Below the pieces are notes generated by a model, which saw only the letters and a list, made by a program, of their open reading frames with translations, was not told where the DNA came from and did no database searches. The position numbers were made by a program, and so were the translations under genes. Of a DNA stretch of 64,000 nt, positions 1 to 12,060 are shown piece after piece (position 1 is the first letter of the stretch; every line of letters starts with the position of its first letter). This DNA is from Cristatella mucedo (Eukaryota; Bryozoa; Phylactolaemata; Cristatellidae): the NCBI GenBank assembly GCA_009760855.2, contig WPIO01000001.1, positions 13,769,001 to 13,833,000 on the forward strand, given 5' to 3'.

Positions 1-1494
1 AGAACATGCAATTTCAGCCGAGTTAAGTTTTAGATGATGGAAGCTTTGGCAAATGATGGCTCATAGATTGCTCCAGGAGTGCTGTGGCTTCTGGTGATGC
101 AGCAGCGTGTATATGAGTGAACACTTAGTACTGTGCTACGTCTCACCCGTGAGACCTTTGGTTGGATACCTTGGATTGAAGTACTTGTGCATTGCACAAA
201 CTGACAACCTAAACTGCTGTCGAGCCACCACGTCAGATTAAAGCTGCATTATGTCTTAATTTAGTATGAACCAACACTTGTCTGGAATTATAAGTTGTTG
301 ACCGAGCTGCTGCCATAAGGCACCAAACTGTAGGCTTGATGTAGCTAGCGATATTTCCCTATTGAAATTGCTGTTGCTATCATACCCCACGTTTGCTGAT
401 TTGCTGTTTCTATTATACCTCCCCTCTAATTAAGGCTTGATAGATTATTCTTAACCATGCTGGTCCCAATCCAATTGCAATTATCTAAAGGCAAATACAC
501 TGCCAGCTTTGGCCAGCTTAAGCCTTTGTCGTCCCTAGGATAATACTGAGCTCCAGCAGTCATGGCTGATCAGTAATGCTAAATGTGCAAGCAGTTTTGT
601 TGCTGCAATCTTTGATGAGGTTGTGAGAAAAATAGTCAGCTTGGTCCTGTGGCTATGGAAGTCCTTCTGCTCCAGCAACTGACTCTCCTGATGACTCATG
701 GTGCATTCTGTTCTGGACCATTCCAAAAAGGCACACCTGTTGTAGTGCTATCTGCCTGCAAGACTGGCACACAGTGACCCCCAACCCAACAACATTCTTA
801 GTAGTGTGGACCAGTCTAAACTAGCACTATTATGGGGTGGCATTATTTCAGGTGGCACTACGATGGAGGGCATTACTGTGCCTGCCTAGGCTCATATCCT
901 GATGGTGACATATATGTGTTTTTTGGAATGGCACAACACAAATTAAAGATCGTTGCCGGTAACTTGGACTTTGCTCTTTAGTTTCTGGCTATTTGCAGCA
1001 TCGGCACATGAGACACAATGCTACCAAGGCCAGCATGTGACAGTAATCTAAAGTACCCAGAGCCGCTCCCCTAGTCTTGAGAGGTGCATGAGTGTGACTA
1101 ACATGCACTGAACGCCAACCGTGCCACCGGGGAAGCATGGAGGACGGTGGAGCTGCAAGAGATCAGTGTGCAAAGCAACGTGAAAGAATGCACTGGGTAG
1201 TTTCGGGTTTGTTGCTAGTGTTGCACGTATTTATGCTCATTCCTTTGCCTCTTTCGAGATACGTTTACAAGATAAGATTAGATACAAGATACAAAATACT
1301 TACATTGAGTGGCTGCCACTATGTGGTCGATCGGTATGTGGTTCGGCTTTGCCAATTCAACCTCAGCGTTATGCCAATTGCTACTTTCCTGTAGCTGGAA
1401 TTCAGCCTACTCTCCTGTACTCAACCGATACGAAGGAGTTGCCCAGCACTATTACTGACATACTGACTCCTTGGCCCTTTGCTTTCTCTTTTAG
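1..1494. other. Probable OXNAD1 intron or upstream flank
   Basis: No exon could be supported here. The next downstream OXNAD1 exon begins after a clear acceptor (a pyrimidine tract ending in ttttag at 1494), so at least the right-hand part should be intron. I looked for the upstream FAD-binding half of OXNAD1 (a Gly-Gly-Phe-Ser type motif and the HPPA-WVH region) and did not find it. Those exons are probably left of the window. Short open frames here have no recognisable content. Confidence 0.4.
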
Positions 1495-4400
1495 TGCCGG
1501 CATGGTGCACGAGTTTCATTTCGAATCGGTGGAGACTTTTACTACGATGCTCAAGAGCTAGCCGGATATTCACATCTGCTACTCATAGCCGGAGGTGTGG
1601 GAATTAATCCTCTCTGCTCCATGTTTCGCGAAATTGCCTCTGAGAAAGATGCCGGTCACGGCTCGACACAGCACCTCAAAGTGTCGCTGCTATACAGTGC
1701 CTGCTCGGTGGCTGATTTGCAGTTTACAGTGAGTTGGGTGTCTCCAGGAAGGGAAGGATAGCATCAGCCTGTTTTTGGTGCTAGGACTTGGTCATTGCTG
1801 CTTACCGGTGCATATGGCATCGGTGCTTCTGAAGTATTTTAGCTTTACTATTTTGGTGACCGTCTGCCACAGACTGTCATCAATGAGTTACACGCCTGCA
1901 TGTGTGCTTGTGCGCTCACCAATGAGTAATCAAACTGTCATCAGTATATAGGGGTGTAAATGTTTGTATTTGTACATGTACATGTACGGCTTCCTTCTAT
2001 GTGCTTTGTGCTGCCATCTGCATGTGTATGGGTATGTACAGTATGTGCACCTTCAGTTTCAATGGCTCTCTGGTTTCATTAAGTCTCTTGGTTTCTGAAA
2101 ATCTTAGTGGTGTTTTTGTCTTCTGATTCATATGAGAATGAGCTTGCACTAAGTATATTCTATTGTCTGACAGTGAAGGCCCTTCGTATAGGCCTTGGAT
2201 GTGGTGATTGCAATTTTTAGGGCATCCCCTAAGTTACCTTCCAGTCCTACTCTGTCCCACTTGTTGCCACAACGGTACCCTGCACTGCCTAGTTGTGGTA
2301 CGGTGTCAACTTACCAGTGAGAGATCCTTCCTCTAACATGATTCCAACCTAAGACGTTATGGTCCAGAATCGGCCGCACTAGCCCTTTGGCTGTGAGGCG
2401 GAGAGGGTCCAGAACTCAATTGGCCACCCCGTCTCTTTTGCTGCAATGATTTGATTGTATGTGAGTTCTAGGACTCGCAAGCAGAAGGAGGCTATGCGAG
2501 CATACCGAGGGAGTTATACGCTGAGACAAGAGGCTTGCCTAGCTAGTTAATGGTTATTTTGTTGCTATGATATCGTAGGCTGTTGTGTCAGGCAGCGATG
2601 TCGGTCGGCACGTTTGACTAAGTATTAAATATTTGCCGACATCGTTTAGCATTTAATATGCACATGATATATCCAGTGTATCTGCCGTGTAAGGGCCCCC
2701 AACTTCCATGTAATATCAGTCAATAAGGGACTCTTCCAATCATACAAAGAATAGGCTGGCGTGGGAGGAGTTAGACAACAGCAACCCGACCTTGTGTCTG
2801 CTTCCGTAAGGAATGCATTTGTGCCTCCTGTCCAAGCTTGCAGTGCTGGACTTGCTGTCAAAGGCAAACACTGAGATAAGGCCGGGTAACTTGGCTGTCA
2901 TTGCCTGTAGCACAGTGAATCCCCTATAGCTCTCCTGTACTTCCAGCCAGGCTTGGTTTATCACGTGTTTAAGAGGCTACCATCCCGTGTGAAGGAAACA
3001 GCACCTCTCGATTGGGACTGTGGAGGGAACCGTTTTGATAGTGGCTCTGCACCAACCGGCATTGTCATAGAAGGGGGATTTGGTAGGACCTCAGCCTGTG
3101 GTGTCTGAGATCACAGGTTAAACTCGTGGGGACCACACAACAGATCCTCCCGTTGTTTCTGCTACGAGATTTCTTTACATCACTTGTATAATACAGAGTG
3201 GATTGCTCAACCAGTTAAGGTATACTAGTCATGTAGAGCACCGTGGGGGCAGAGGCCAGCCCGATGCAGATTTGCTGGCTGTGCTTACTTGTTCAGTGTT
3301 CGGTACTACTGCCTTACCTCGGACTGTGGAAGTGCTCTGAAGTTAAGGAGGCCTGTGTACAATTACTTTCAATGCAAAATGTTTGTCATCCTTTGTTTTG
3401 ACTGGCTGGCTTCCACAATGAAGATATGGTTGGTTGTCTCGGCCACAAAGCTGCTCTATGCAGCTGCCCTAATTAATGCCTTGAACGCCTACTCACTACT
3501 TCAACTGCTCTCCTGACTCTGCAATGCTTTCCACTTTCTCTTTGTTGCGGGAGATGAAGTCTGTTGGCTACCGAATGCGTATGGAAAGCCGCTTAGGCTG
3601 TAAGTGCGCTATACAAAACTCTTCTTCGTAACACCCACATAGTCTTTTTGGCTTTGTGGAATTACAGACGGAGACTACATTACATTAGGGGCAATTTAGG
3701 CATGGCTGAGGGCATGGCATGACCCTGGCTGAGCTAGTCCTGGAGCTTGCATCATCGGCAAGCTAGCTATTGCAAGGCATTCTTCTTTGTCTATAAACGT
3801 GAGCTGCCAAGAAAGAAAGCACCCATTAGTTAACAGATTCAGGTCACTTAGCAAGACTAAACAAGGTTACAAATATAGCACATCTGGGGGTGACATCTAA
3901 AGCCCTTCAGAGAAGTTTCAGGGAGGGCTATTTGCCCAGAGGAGGGGTATGGAGCTCAGATGATGAATCACAGACCGTGCACGTGGTGGCTAGACCTTTA
4001 TAAATTCTGAAATGCAATACAGTATTAACAGTTTTTCCCTGCTTTCTTTAAAATTCCAGCACGACTATTCCATAACGTATTGGATGTGTGGCCCGGCAAC
4101 CGATGTAGTTTGATAACAAGTGGTGGAGTATGTTTTCAATGTTTGATGGTTGGAAAGCTTCCATCGTATGGAATGCTTCTCGACTGAGAGTTGATGATTT
4201 ACAACAACCATGTTTATTCTGCACTCGCAGCATAGGCAGTGTAATGCAACGTTATGATATGATGTGTATTGTTTACAGGACGTGTTCGATGAGGCGAGCA
4301 AGAAATTCCCCAGTATGCAGTGCCGCTACTTTGTGACTGGTCAGTCATCAAACAATGCTTCCATCGTTGGGAAATCTATCAGCAGTAAGTTATGGGCTTG

Positions 4401-5457
4401 GCTTTCCAATAAATTTCGCTACTTTGAAGTTCACAATGAATGTTATTTCATTTTTGGCAGCTCAATTTTCAGCCAAATCTCTCACAATGTAAGTTACAAT
4501 GAGCCTACATCTCTGCAAACACTCTCTGAAATAGGCAAGCAGAGGTATTAATAGCTTACCCAGCGGCTTTTGCTATGTATTTCATTCCATTTCAGGTAAG
4601 TATCGTTGTGTCAGGATTGGGGATATAACTCTTGCTCGCGACATGTGGTTGCTTTTCGCTATAGTGTAGGCCTGGTCTTTCGACCTGACTCGGGCCTGTG
4701 GCATCTGATCACGAGTTACAGCTTAAACGCGAGAATGTAGAACCGTCTCAACCCAGCCGGCTCTTTCACCAGTAGTTACTCCCTGTCATTGGTGGTTTCC
4801 GGGCAGAGCTTAGGAGCTAGATCCAGAGCTCCACAGGATAGGGCAGTACCTAATGGAATTTGATCTATGTGGTGCTCCAAAAGCATGACAATCTAATTTT
4901 TCAGGTACCTTATTTCTTCAGTTCTAACGTCTTTTATTATTCTGCCCTCTATAACGATTCAAACCATGCATCTTGCCAAAAGTGTTCTAGTTCATGAGCC
5001 AAACTCCCAAGAAAACATCGGTTCTTTTCAGATCATATAAATCTTGTGAGTTGAAGGATTCTCAGGAACAACTTATATAGGTCGGACAAGGCCTCGTAGC
5101 AATGTTTCAACATACCTGTTTGGTTATGAGTCTACAAAGGGAAATGGGCTACCTAGTCCTCCTGCGACCTGTTATGGTCAAATGAAAATAGTTCCGATGC
5201 GATGTTTTGAGCTGGACAAATAATCTCGGGAGACATGCTTTAATCAAGGATTGTGGTGCCTCGCTGCCGGCAGCTTCCCTCATTTTTCAGGAGGCCGAAT
5301 TAGCATCGATGCGTTGAGTGAGGAGCTACATGGCACCAACCTGAACGGCAGCTGCGCATTCATCTGTGGCCCGCCTTCCATGATAGAAAGCATGGAGAGC
5401 TTTTTAAAAACACTCGGGCTCCCCCAGACTAACGTAAGAAAGGAAAAATGGTGGTGA
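1495..5457 (+). CDS. OXNAD1: OXNAD1, oxidoreductase NAD-binding domain protein (3' three exons)
   Basis: Three exons join in phase: 1495-1728, 4279-4384 and 5291-5457 (stop TGA 5455-5457). The first encodes the end of the FAD-binding barrel (RIGGDFYYD) and the start of the NAD-binding fold, with the nucleotide-binding loop IAGGVGINPL. The second carries the middle of the Rossmann fold (VFDEASKKFP...YFVT). The third holds the terminal signature FICGPPSMI and ends in EKWW, as the vertebrate OXNAD1 proteins do. Donors are gtgagt and gtaagt; acceptors are ttttag, tttacag and ttttcag. Family knowledge: a ferredoxin-reductase-like flavoprotein, probably mitochondrial, of unclear substrate. The N-terminal half is not seen, so the gene is partial in this window. 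The match spans several invariant motifs, so the assignment is firm. Confidence 0.93.
1729..4278 (+). other. OXNAD1 intron (2.55 kb)
   Basis: The intron begins with gtgagt after the VADLQFT codons and ends in tttacag before VFDEAS. It contains no other exon or transposon domain I can recognise. Base composition is ordinary, with no long tandem repeat. Confidence 0.75.
4385..5290 (+). other. OXNAD1 last intron (0.9 kb)
   Basis: The intron starts gtaagt and ends in a T-rich acceptor (tttttcag). The flanking exon phases fit (one base before, two after). Nothing else is recognised in it. Confidence 0.75.
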
Positions 5458-6061
5458 CATATCGGATCGACTGCAACTTTGCTGCACTGGCTATGTGGAC
5501 AGAGCTGGCTATCTCGTTGAGCAGCTGATTCTGCCAGTAAATGATTCTACGCCAGTGACTCCAGTGACCAGAAGCCAATGACTAAGCCAAACTACCACGT
5601 AAGCCGTGCACTATCGAGTTCGGTCGTCTGGAACACGTTCGATCAAATTGGCCTCCATGGAGCATCCAGTCGACTGTTAGGGTGCGCCCTGGGGCTTCCT
5701 TGGCTGAAGCCTGCATTCTCACGTGACTTCTTAGGGACTGGTCTGGTGTGTTGTTGAAGAGACAAGATTCTCTAGGAGTACAGCTTTAGAGCACCTGCAG
5801 TGTGATTATAAATTATTGCAAGATCATCCATCGTGACCTCATGCACAAAAGAGCAAGCTGTGCTGCTGCACGTGACTGTACATGTACGCGTACGTGACCG
5901 GTCGTGACTGGTAAGTCTCAATACCATTGTGAACTTCTTTGTGGCCGGCCACTGTAAAAGTATGGTACGGCATGCGTGTGAAAATGGTGACATCGCAAAC
6001 CTCATATGTCGCCCATTTTCTTTGTCTGAACAGCCAGCAAATGTGCAGGTATGCAGAGCCA

Positions 6062-6067
6062 AATAAA
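6062..6067 (+). promoter_or_regulatory. Possible OXNAD1 poly(A) signal
   Basis: This AATAAA hexamer is about 600 bp downstream of the OXNAD1 stop codon on the same strand. It is the first good hexamer I noticed there. No transcript evidence is available, so this is inference from position. Confidence 0.3.
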
Positions 6068-6173
6068 TGCAGGTATTTTTTCTAGAATAGTTTGCATGTT
6101 TCGAGCATATGCCCAAAAAACCATGTTTCGAGCATATGCCCAACAGACAGACAGTCAGACACACAGACAGGCG

Positions 6174-6174
<1 letters not shown>

Positions 6175-6238
<64 letters not shown>

Positions 6239-6251
6239 CACACACACACAC
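6175..6251. repeat. (CA)n microsatellite
   Basis: About 77 bp of nearly pure CA dinucleotide, interrupted once by a single G. Both strands give spurious open frames of Thr/His or Val/Cys repeats, which are not genes. Confidence 0.97.
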
Positions 6252-6609
6252 GGATTATTATGCACGTATACGTGGCGATGTGAGTGTTTGGAGACACGAG
6301 GCAACTATTCTGCTGCTTTGCGTGAACAGGTATTCCTGCACAAGGATTTTTAACTTTTGCTGTACAAAATAGCTAATGCCGTGCTTCCCTTGGCAGGTTG
6401 TATGACAGTTGTTTCTCATGGTTTGAATGAACTGTAATTGCAGCTTGGTTTAAGAGAACATCAACTGCAGCTTGGTTTGAGTGAACCCAGAACACTGCCC
6501 TAGCGTTTCTTTGCCATGGTATGAAGCATGCTGGGCTTCAAGCATCAGGTTATGGCTGGCAAGTGCCACTTAAGGCGGTTTTGCAAAGTTTCCTTGTTTT
6601 CTTTTGTTA

Positions 6610-7455
6610 TCTCCTGTTGAATCTGCACGAAATCTAGGTGTCATGTTCCAAAGTGACCTTTCGTTAGACGACCACATCAGCTCCACAGTCAAATCTGCTT
6701 ATTTTCAGCTACATAGCATTGCTAAAATTCGAGCTTGTTTAGGCAAGGATACCACATCTAAGTTGGTCCATGCATTTGTGACATCCGTCTTGACTTGTGT
6801 AACTCACTGCTTGCTGGCCTGCCGGCATGTGCAATCAGGTGCTTACAGCTGGTGCAAAACTCTGCAGCTAGGCTTGTCTGAGGTGAGCCTAGCAGTTGCC
6901 ACATCACACCACATCTCGTCAACCTACACTTGCTACCAGTCAAGCAACGGATCGACTTCAAGGTTTTTTCACCCACCTTTAGGACCCTTCATTCTTTGGC
7001 TGCAGCCTACCTATCAGATCTACTCCCCACCAGGCTAAGCATCATGCCACCTGGTTTTCGGAATCTGTTTACCTATACCTCGTACAAACCTTAAATCCTT
7101 TGGAGACCGTGTCTTTAGTTCTAATGCTTTCAAAGCCTGGAACTCACTCCCAACTTCCGTCACGACGTCCCCTGGTTTGACCACATTAAAAAAAAGAAAT
7201 TGAAAACGCACATATTTATGACAGCATTTAGTGGGTCCCTGTGATTCGTTCTTTATGTGTTTATGCATGCTGACACTGCATGATCACACTTGCATGCTGA
7301 CCCTGTGCATGTCACCCCTAACCATGTTATTAATGCTGTTTATCAAGCATGAAACCACTTACCATTCGATCGTGTTTCCTTTGCAGCAAATGTAACGTTC
7401 CTAGGAAGAGATTGAGTTCTCTGAGGGCTCTTTGTCAAGTGTATTATTATTATTA
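6610..7455 (+). mobile_element. LINE 3' end, CR1/L2-like, 5'-truncated
   Basis: Translated fragments match the C-terminal part of the LINE ORF2 seen in better copies here ([29 protein letters not shown], then a frameshifted [13 protein letters not shown] region). The 3' tail has the family's hairpin (cctaggaagagattgagttc... then gggctc) and ends in (ATT)n at 7442-7455. Several frameshifts and stops make it dead. The truncated 5' end is typical of incomplete reverse transcription. Confidence 0.85.
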
Positions 7456-9138
7456 GGAGAGCAGTTAAGTTAGTTCGCACCATGGAAGTAGCAGCTCAGG
7501 ACGGCCGGAAAAAATGTGCCACAGTCTGCAGTAGAGGACTAGATGTCGTCGCCAAAGTTGAGTTGCGGAAGTGAGTTCCGAAGTCTAGGACCTTCATAGC
7601 CAAAGTGTAGGAATGGAATAGCTAATTTATTGACCACAGAGGACCTGACGGCACGTGAAGGCTGAAGCTGGTGCTTCCGATCCTTTGCTATAAAAGTTTA
7701 GTACTTTCTCACTTTTAGTAATTTCTAACTCGTGATCTTGTTCAAATGAAATATAATTTTCATTTACGAAATGCATGTTGTCATTCGCATTTATATTTGA
7801 TCGGGCTCCCTTCCCATTAGTCATTGCCCGCATGCGACTCAGCAGGGACTTCCACTTCTGGAATGGGAATAAATATACACGGACACATATGGTGCATTAA
7901 AAATTATATTGGTTGATGGCCAATAATATAAATGACTGCAGCATGTTCGCTCTCCAGCATATGTAAAGTAACTTAAATGAGATTTAATTTTCTTTGGGTG
8001 CTGTACACATATTTTCTTGGTATTATTACTCGACAAAGGGTGGAAGTAGTTGATTGGAGCTGTGGTCTCCATTCTTCTAATTGTTGCAGTAGCAAACCAT
8101 CATTTAGTGTTCCCATCTGGGCGTCCTTATTTACAAAGGCCTGACTTAATACACTTAATGCAATGGCTAGCTCATGGCCTAGCTAGCTTGTTCTGGGTGG
8201 ACAAGTCGCAGCTAGATTACTCTTTAAAAATAAACTAATAATAACAGACCTCTAGTATAGCACCGTAAGAGAATTAATCTACATGCAGGGGGTTTATAAC
8301 ACGGTGCAAGAGAATCGACATTCCTTAGCACTCTCTTGCATAGTACTTGCAGTGTCCTGCCACCCCTATGTTCCTACGTAGCCGAGCAGCTAAGCAGTAT
8401 CATCATTCTCATACCCCTCCAGCAATAAACTCATTATATGAAGGCCGTTGGCGAGACACACTGTTATTGTGGAGGTCCTACACAGTGGGAACTCACGCCC
8501 ACGATTTACATGCACTTAGCAAGATGTTTTCTCACGCTACCGATTTGTTCACTTACTTTCCAGTAAGCCTTCTGTGTACTGCTGCTGCTTCCGTGCTACT
8601 TCAACTGTATTCGCAATTCAGCTACATTTTTTCAGCTTAATGAGATAAAGACAGTCGGCCACTAAGGGAACACAAAGAGCCAAGATTTCGCTACAGAAAA
8701 TTCCAGCATTACACCAACGCTTGGTTCTCGTGGTTTTGGGAAGTTATGAAATACAGTCACAAATGGAAGTGTGTATACTGGCCAATATGCTAGTACACAC
8801 ACCGGTGAATACGAATTGGTTTGTGAAGTTTCTCGAAACTGATGTTATAGATGCCTCACGTGCAAATAACAACTAAGAAATACCCTGTACTTCCACACTA
8901 AAATTAAGCCAAAATGTATTGGAATTTATGACTCATACTAGGTAAAAACCGAAAAAATGTGACCGCTCTGTCCAAATAATTACGGTAAGGCCAACACTTG
9001 AATAACTCTGTGACTACCTGTAGTACCGTAAGTGAACTTCATGGACGTGCACGAAGTCCATGCAACAATGCAGTTCGGTTAGTCTTAATTTTATAAGGAA
9101 GAGCAGCCAATGCTGTTGTTCATAGTATTATTTGTCAG
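7456..9138. other. Intergenic DNA with no supported gene
   Basis: Short open frames on both strands show no family motif, no consistent splice pattern and no repeat homology within the window. I see nothing that can be annotated. Confidence 0.4.
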
Positions 9139-9371
9139 TTTCCACATCTCAACCACTGCTACAAGCCTTGGTTGCACGGTGCTCTATTTTCTAAATACAG
9201 GCCGGCCATTATGTCTGCCATGGGGCTGAGACTGGAAAATTTGGCCTCGGATGAGGGCATGATCCTTGATCCTCGGGATTGGCAGTCCAGAGCTTACAGA
9301 TTGAATTATAAAGAGTACAACCAGCTCCACGAGTCAGCACAAGGCTTTAAAGGCATACGGGTCTTTAGTCA
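9139..9371 (+). other. Candidate exon, weakly UQCRB/QCR7-like
   Basis: An open stretch preceded by a possible acceptor (tttgtcag) and ended by a possible donor (caa|gtatga) encodes KPWLHGALFSKYRPAIMSAM, then GLRLENLASDEG and SRAYRL. The spacing of GLR-(D/E)-(D/N)-L and R-YR recalls the small cytochrome bc1 subunit UQCRB/QCR7. The usual EAIRRLP helix between these motifs is missing, and the end (GFKGIRVFSQV, then TGA) does not match. It could be a degenerate copy, a diverged exon or chance. The motif resemblance is from memory and unverified. Confidence 0.22.
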
Positions 9372-9514
9372 AGTATGAAACGACCCCATTTTGCCCAATG
9401 AACCTGGCACTGACAAGTGACGAAGAATAGCATCTTCATTTGGAATGTAATGCGAAACATACATACCGTTGTTACCCCATATGTTGTCCTCTACGATAAA
9501 TAATAAGCTTATTC

Positions 9515-9662
9515 TACAGCCTCATTTGTATAGAGGCAGAAGAGCTTTACCGGCTATCACCACCTCACCTCTTGAAGTGGGCAATAAAGGATCGACCATT
9601 GCTGGACTCGAACCCACCTGCGCCGTGAAGCGCAAGCACCTTACCTCTGGGCTAATACACTT
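9515..9662 (-). mobile_element. tRNA-derived SINE, family A
   Basis: Read on the minus strand it has a box B-like segment (gggttcgagtcc), the internal ggcgatcc/ttta block and the end motif agaggc..aatgaggctg that defines family A elsewhere in the window. It lies between the candidate exon and MRPL37. Confidence 0.75.
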
Positions 9663-9937
9663 AGCAATAGAATCGGCATTTCATTGCCATCACACAAGCA
9701 TACAAACATACAAAACACACCCGCCTAATTATTAAGCATTCTGTACAACAGAAACTGGTTGCTCCTCTGATAATATCATCGATCAAAATTGGTATCACGT
9801 GCCATACTTATGTAAGTAAAACAAAGTATGTTTCAAAACTCTGAACAGTATCAAAGGCAAGAATCAGATTACGATTTAATGTCAAAAATGAAATGTACTT
9901 CAAGTTCTTGCAGTAACCAGAATTACTTTTAGCAGGC

Positions 9938-9943
9938 TTTATT
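9938..9943 (-). promoter_or_regulatory. MRPL37 poly(A) signal overlapping the stop codon
   Basis: On the minus strand the gene ends AGT ATA TGA ATAAAG, so the hexamer AATAAA starts on the last base of the stop codon TGA. If it is used, the 3' UTR would be only about 15-35 nt long. Confidence 0.6.
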
Positions 9944-11220
9944 CATATACTCGCGCCACTAGAGAAGATGGCAAGCAAATTTCGGAAAACCGCTGGATTG
10001 TAATTTTCGTACCTTGTGTTCCTCAACATCGCTCTCTTAGGTACTAGTTTTTCGAACAGCTTCTGTGGCTTGTCAATCCACACAAGATTTTTAATACCCG
10101 TGGGAGACGAGAAATCCATCGTGTTAAGCTGGAAGCATATGCTGTTGAACTGTATGCCATCCGTGCGCACACAATGGACAGCAACCGGCTGCGGCAGACG
10201 ACCCTGCATATCATTGCCATATCGGGCCTTTGCAGCGGCTACACAATAACCAAAGGCCCCGATTATAGCGTTGGCATCACGCTGATCATCAGACCAATCA
10301 TTGTCGTGCAAGATTACAGCCGTGTGTACATGAGGATGCGAATAAATCTTGCCACTCAGCGGTGTCGTGATGACGTCGTCCTGCCTACCGGCAGACGGTG
10401 CTTTCTCGAGATCAAGTGTAGGAAACACGGGGAAGAGGTCGGGCAGATTGTGCTTCGATGTGGAATTAATGAGCAATTCATCACCGACGAAAGGAGGAGT
10501 GGCAGTGCTACCCATTATGGCCCACTTGCTTGTTCCAGTGATTTGTATGGTGCTCCTTTCAAAAACATAGCTGGTGGTGAGATGGTGGTCTTCGACCAAC
10601 TTACGCGATAGCAGCATACGATCGCCAGCGGTCGCACCACCAGCCATGAAGCACAGTCGCAGCAGGTTGCCAACGAGCAGCTCCATCGATCGCTTGGCGG
10701 GGATGCCGGATTCCGCCTTGAACTCCCAGACAGAAAGGTCTTCCGGTTTTGGTCTACGAGGCAGCGTTACCGACGTCGGGTCCCACAAGTTGGCCTGAAA
10801 TATACAGCGCTGTACGGCAACGTCCTGGCCGAGGACATCGTCGGGCAGTGACAGCCTGCCCAGCTTTTCCAACACAGGCTGAGGCAGGCCGTCGCGCTTC
10901 ATCACCATGCTCTTCGTGAGCACTTCGGCCTGCTTCACGCCCTCCCATAGGCGAGTGCTCGCCGAGTGCACGTACAACTGCTGCCCTTCGCAGCCAGCTT
11001 GCTCGGCGGCTGGCTCAGGCGGGTAGCGCGGGTCGTTGGGCACCGGTGGCTGCCAGGCGGGTGGAGGCGGCTCCTTAGTTGGATCGTGTATTGTGACATT
11101 CTTGTTCAGAAGGACTTTAGGTACGACAAGTTCTGGCTCAATGTACTTGCTCTTGGCCTCCCATAGCTTCTTAAACCAGAAGCCCTTGTGGACTTTGCAA
11201 AGAGCAGCAGTCACCTTCAT
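9943..11220 (-). CDS. MRPL37: Mitochondrial large-subunit ribosomal protein mL37
   Basis: A single open frame of 425 codons, close to the human protein's 423. Landmarks in order: STRLWEGVKQAEVLTKSMV near residue 95 (human RLLEGVKQALWLTKT), FGYCVAAAKARYGND near 330, LPQPVAVHC..RTDG, FQLNTMDF and GIKNLVWIDK near 380. All of these are MRPL37 hallmarks, in the family's order. I chose the ATG at 11220 because it gives the family length and a basic, hydrophobic N-terminus suited to mitochondrial import. The frame stays open upstream to a GTG at 11301, preceded by a possible acceptor (gctgtag), so a 5' UTR intron is possible. mL37 is a metazoan-type protein of the mitoribosomal large subunit. The coding region has no intron, unlike every other gene here. 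Confidence 0.95.
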   Translation of the reverse strand: MKVTAALCKVHKGFWFKKLWEAKSKYIEPELVVPKVLLNKNVTIHDPTKEPPPPAWQPPVPNDPRYPPEPAAEQAGCEGQQLYVHSASTRLWEGVKQAEVLTKSMVMKRDGLPQPVLEKLGRLSLPDDVLGQDVAVQRCIFQANLWDPTSVTLPRRPKPEDLSVWEFKAESGIPAKRSMELLVGNLLRLCFMAGGATAGDRMLLSRKLVEDHHLTTSYVFERSTIQITGTSKWAIMGSTATPPFVGDELLINSTSKHNLPDLFPVFPTLDLEKAPSAGRQDDVITTPLSGKIYSHPHVHTAVILHDNDWSDDQRDANAIIGAFGYCVAAAKARYGNDMQGRLPQPVAVHCVRTDGIQFNSICFQLNTMDFSSPTGIKNLVWIDKPQKLFEKLVPKRAMLRNTRYENYNPAVFRNLLAIFSSGASI

Positions 11221-11526
11221 TCCATAAGCTACAGCAGAGTGAAGGATCAAGTGCCAAGCACAGGCAGACTCAGCAAAGACGACAGCGAAGGGTAGCCTCA
11301 CAGTCAGCTAAACAGTCGAGAGGCACAAGAGACAGGACAAAGTGTTAGATCTGGAGGGAATGGCATTAATACCTAGCAGGCAATAAACAAGCACTTGACA
11401 CCTACTGTTCATCACTGTCACCCTCCAGCTCTTCTAATCTGGGAAGTCGGGCCATGGTTCTCGGAGCAGCTCTTCTTTGTCCCTTAGCAAACTATATCAC
11501 CTCAGCAGCAGCTAAAGCTATGTGCA

Positions 11527-11567
11527 CCACACACACGCACGCACGCGCACACGCACACACACGCACA
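11527..11567. repeat. Imperfect (CA)n/(CG) microsatellite
   Basis: An alternating purine-pyrimidine tract of CACACA and CGCA units about 40 bp long, upstream of MRPL37. The sequence type can form Z-DNA, but no function is shown. Confidence 0.85.
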
Positions 11568-11892
11568 TTATCACATTATTTCCACACAATACCGGAGATG
11601 CACTCTGCTCTACAAATATTGGCCTACGTAGGTGACCCTGAGTTTCTTTGTTTGCTTTTCCACCCTTGTTTTAGCTTGATACTTGGGTGCTTTTACATGC
11701 TTATCTAAGCACTATACCGTGCAATTCTATAACACTTGGTTATTAATTATCTTGCAGAGTTGTTACGGGCCTGGATCAAGATTGAGTTCTCTTATAGTGT
11801 TATACAAATGACCTATTATATTATTATTATTAAGTGGGCTTTTAAAGTCATATCTAAATTCTTTCAGGAAAACCAAATAAAAATATAAAAAT

Positions 11893-12060
11893 ACCAGCTG
11901 ATTTAACAGCTTCTTTTTGTATATCGGCAGAAGAGCCTTAAAGGCTATCACTACTGCTTGTGGTGGCAATAAAGGATCGCCCATTACATGACCAGAACAT
12001 ACGACCTCGGGACCGAGGTCGTAAAAAGCAGCCACCTTACCTAGTGGGCCATCACAGCAT
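11893..12060 (-). mobile_element. tRNA-derived SINE, family A
   Basis: The minus strand shows the tRNA-like head (gatggcccactaggtaaggtgg, box A-like), the clamp around the cacgacctcgg/ccgaggtcgt hairpin, ggcgatcctttattgcc and the tail ending gaagctgttaaatcagctgg. The same order of blocks recurs at 15041 and 30018. Confidence 0.85.

Noticed and set aside
5772-6372. Open frames rich in Val-Cys or Thr-His around 6.2 kb
   Set aside because: Produced by the (CA)n microsatellite.
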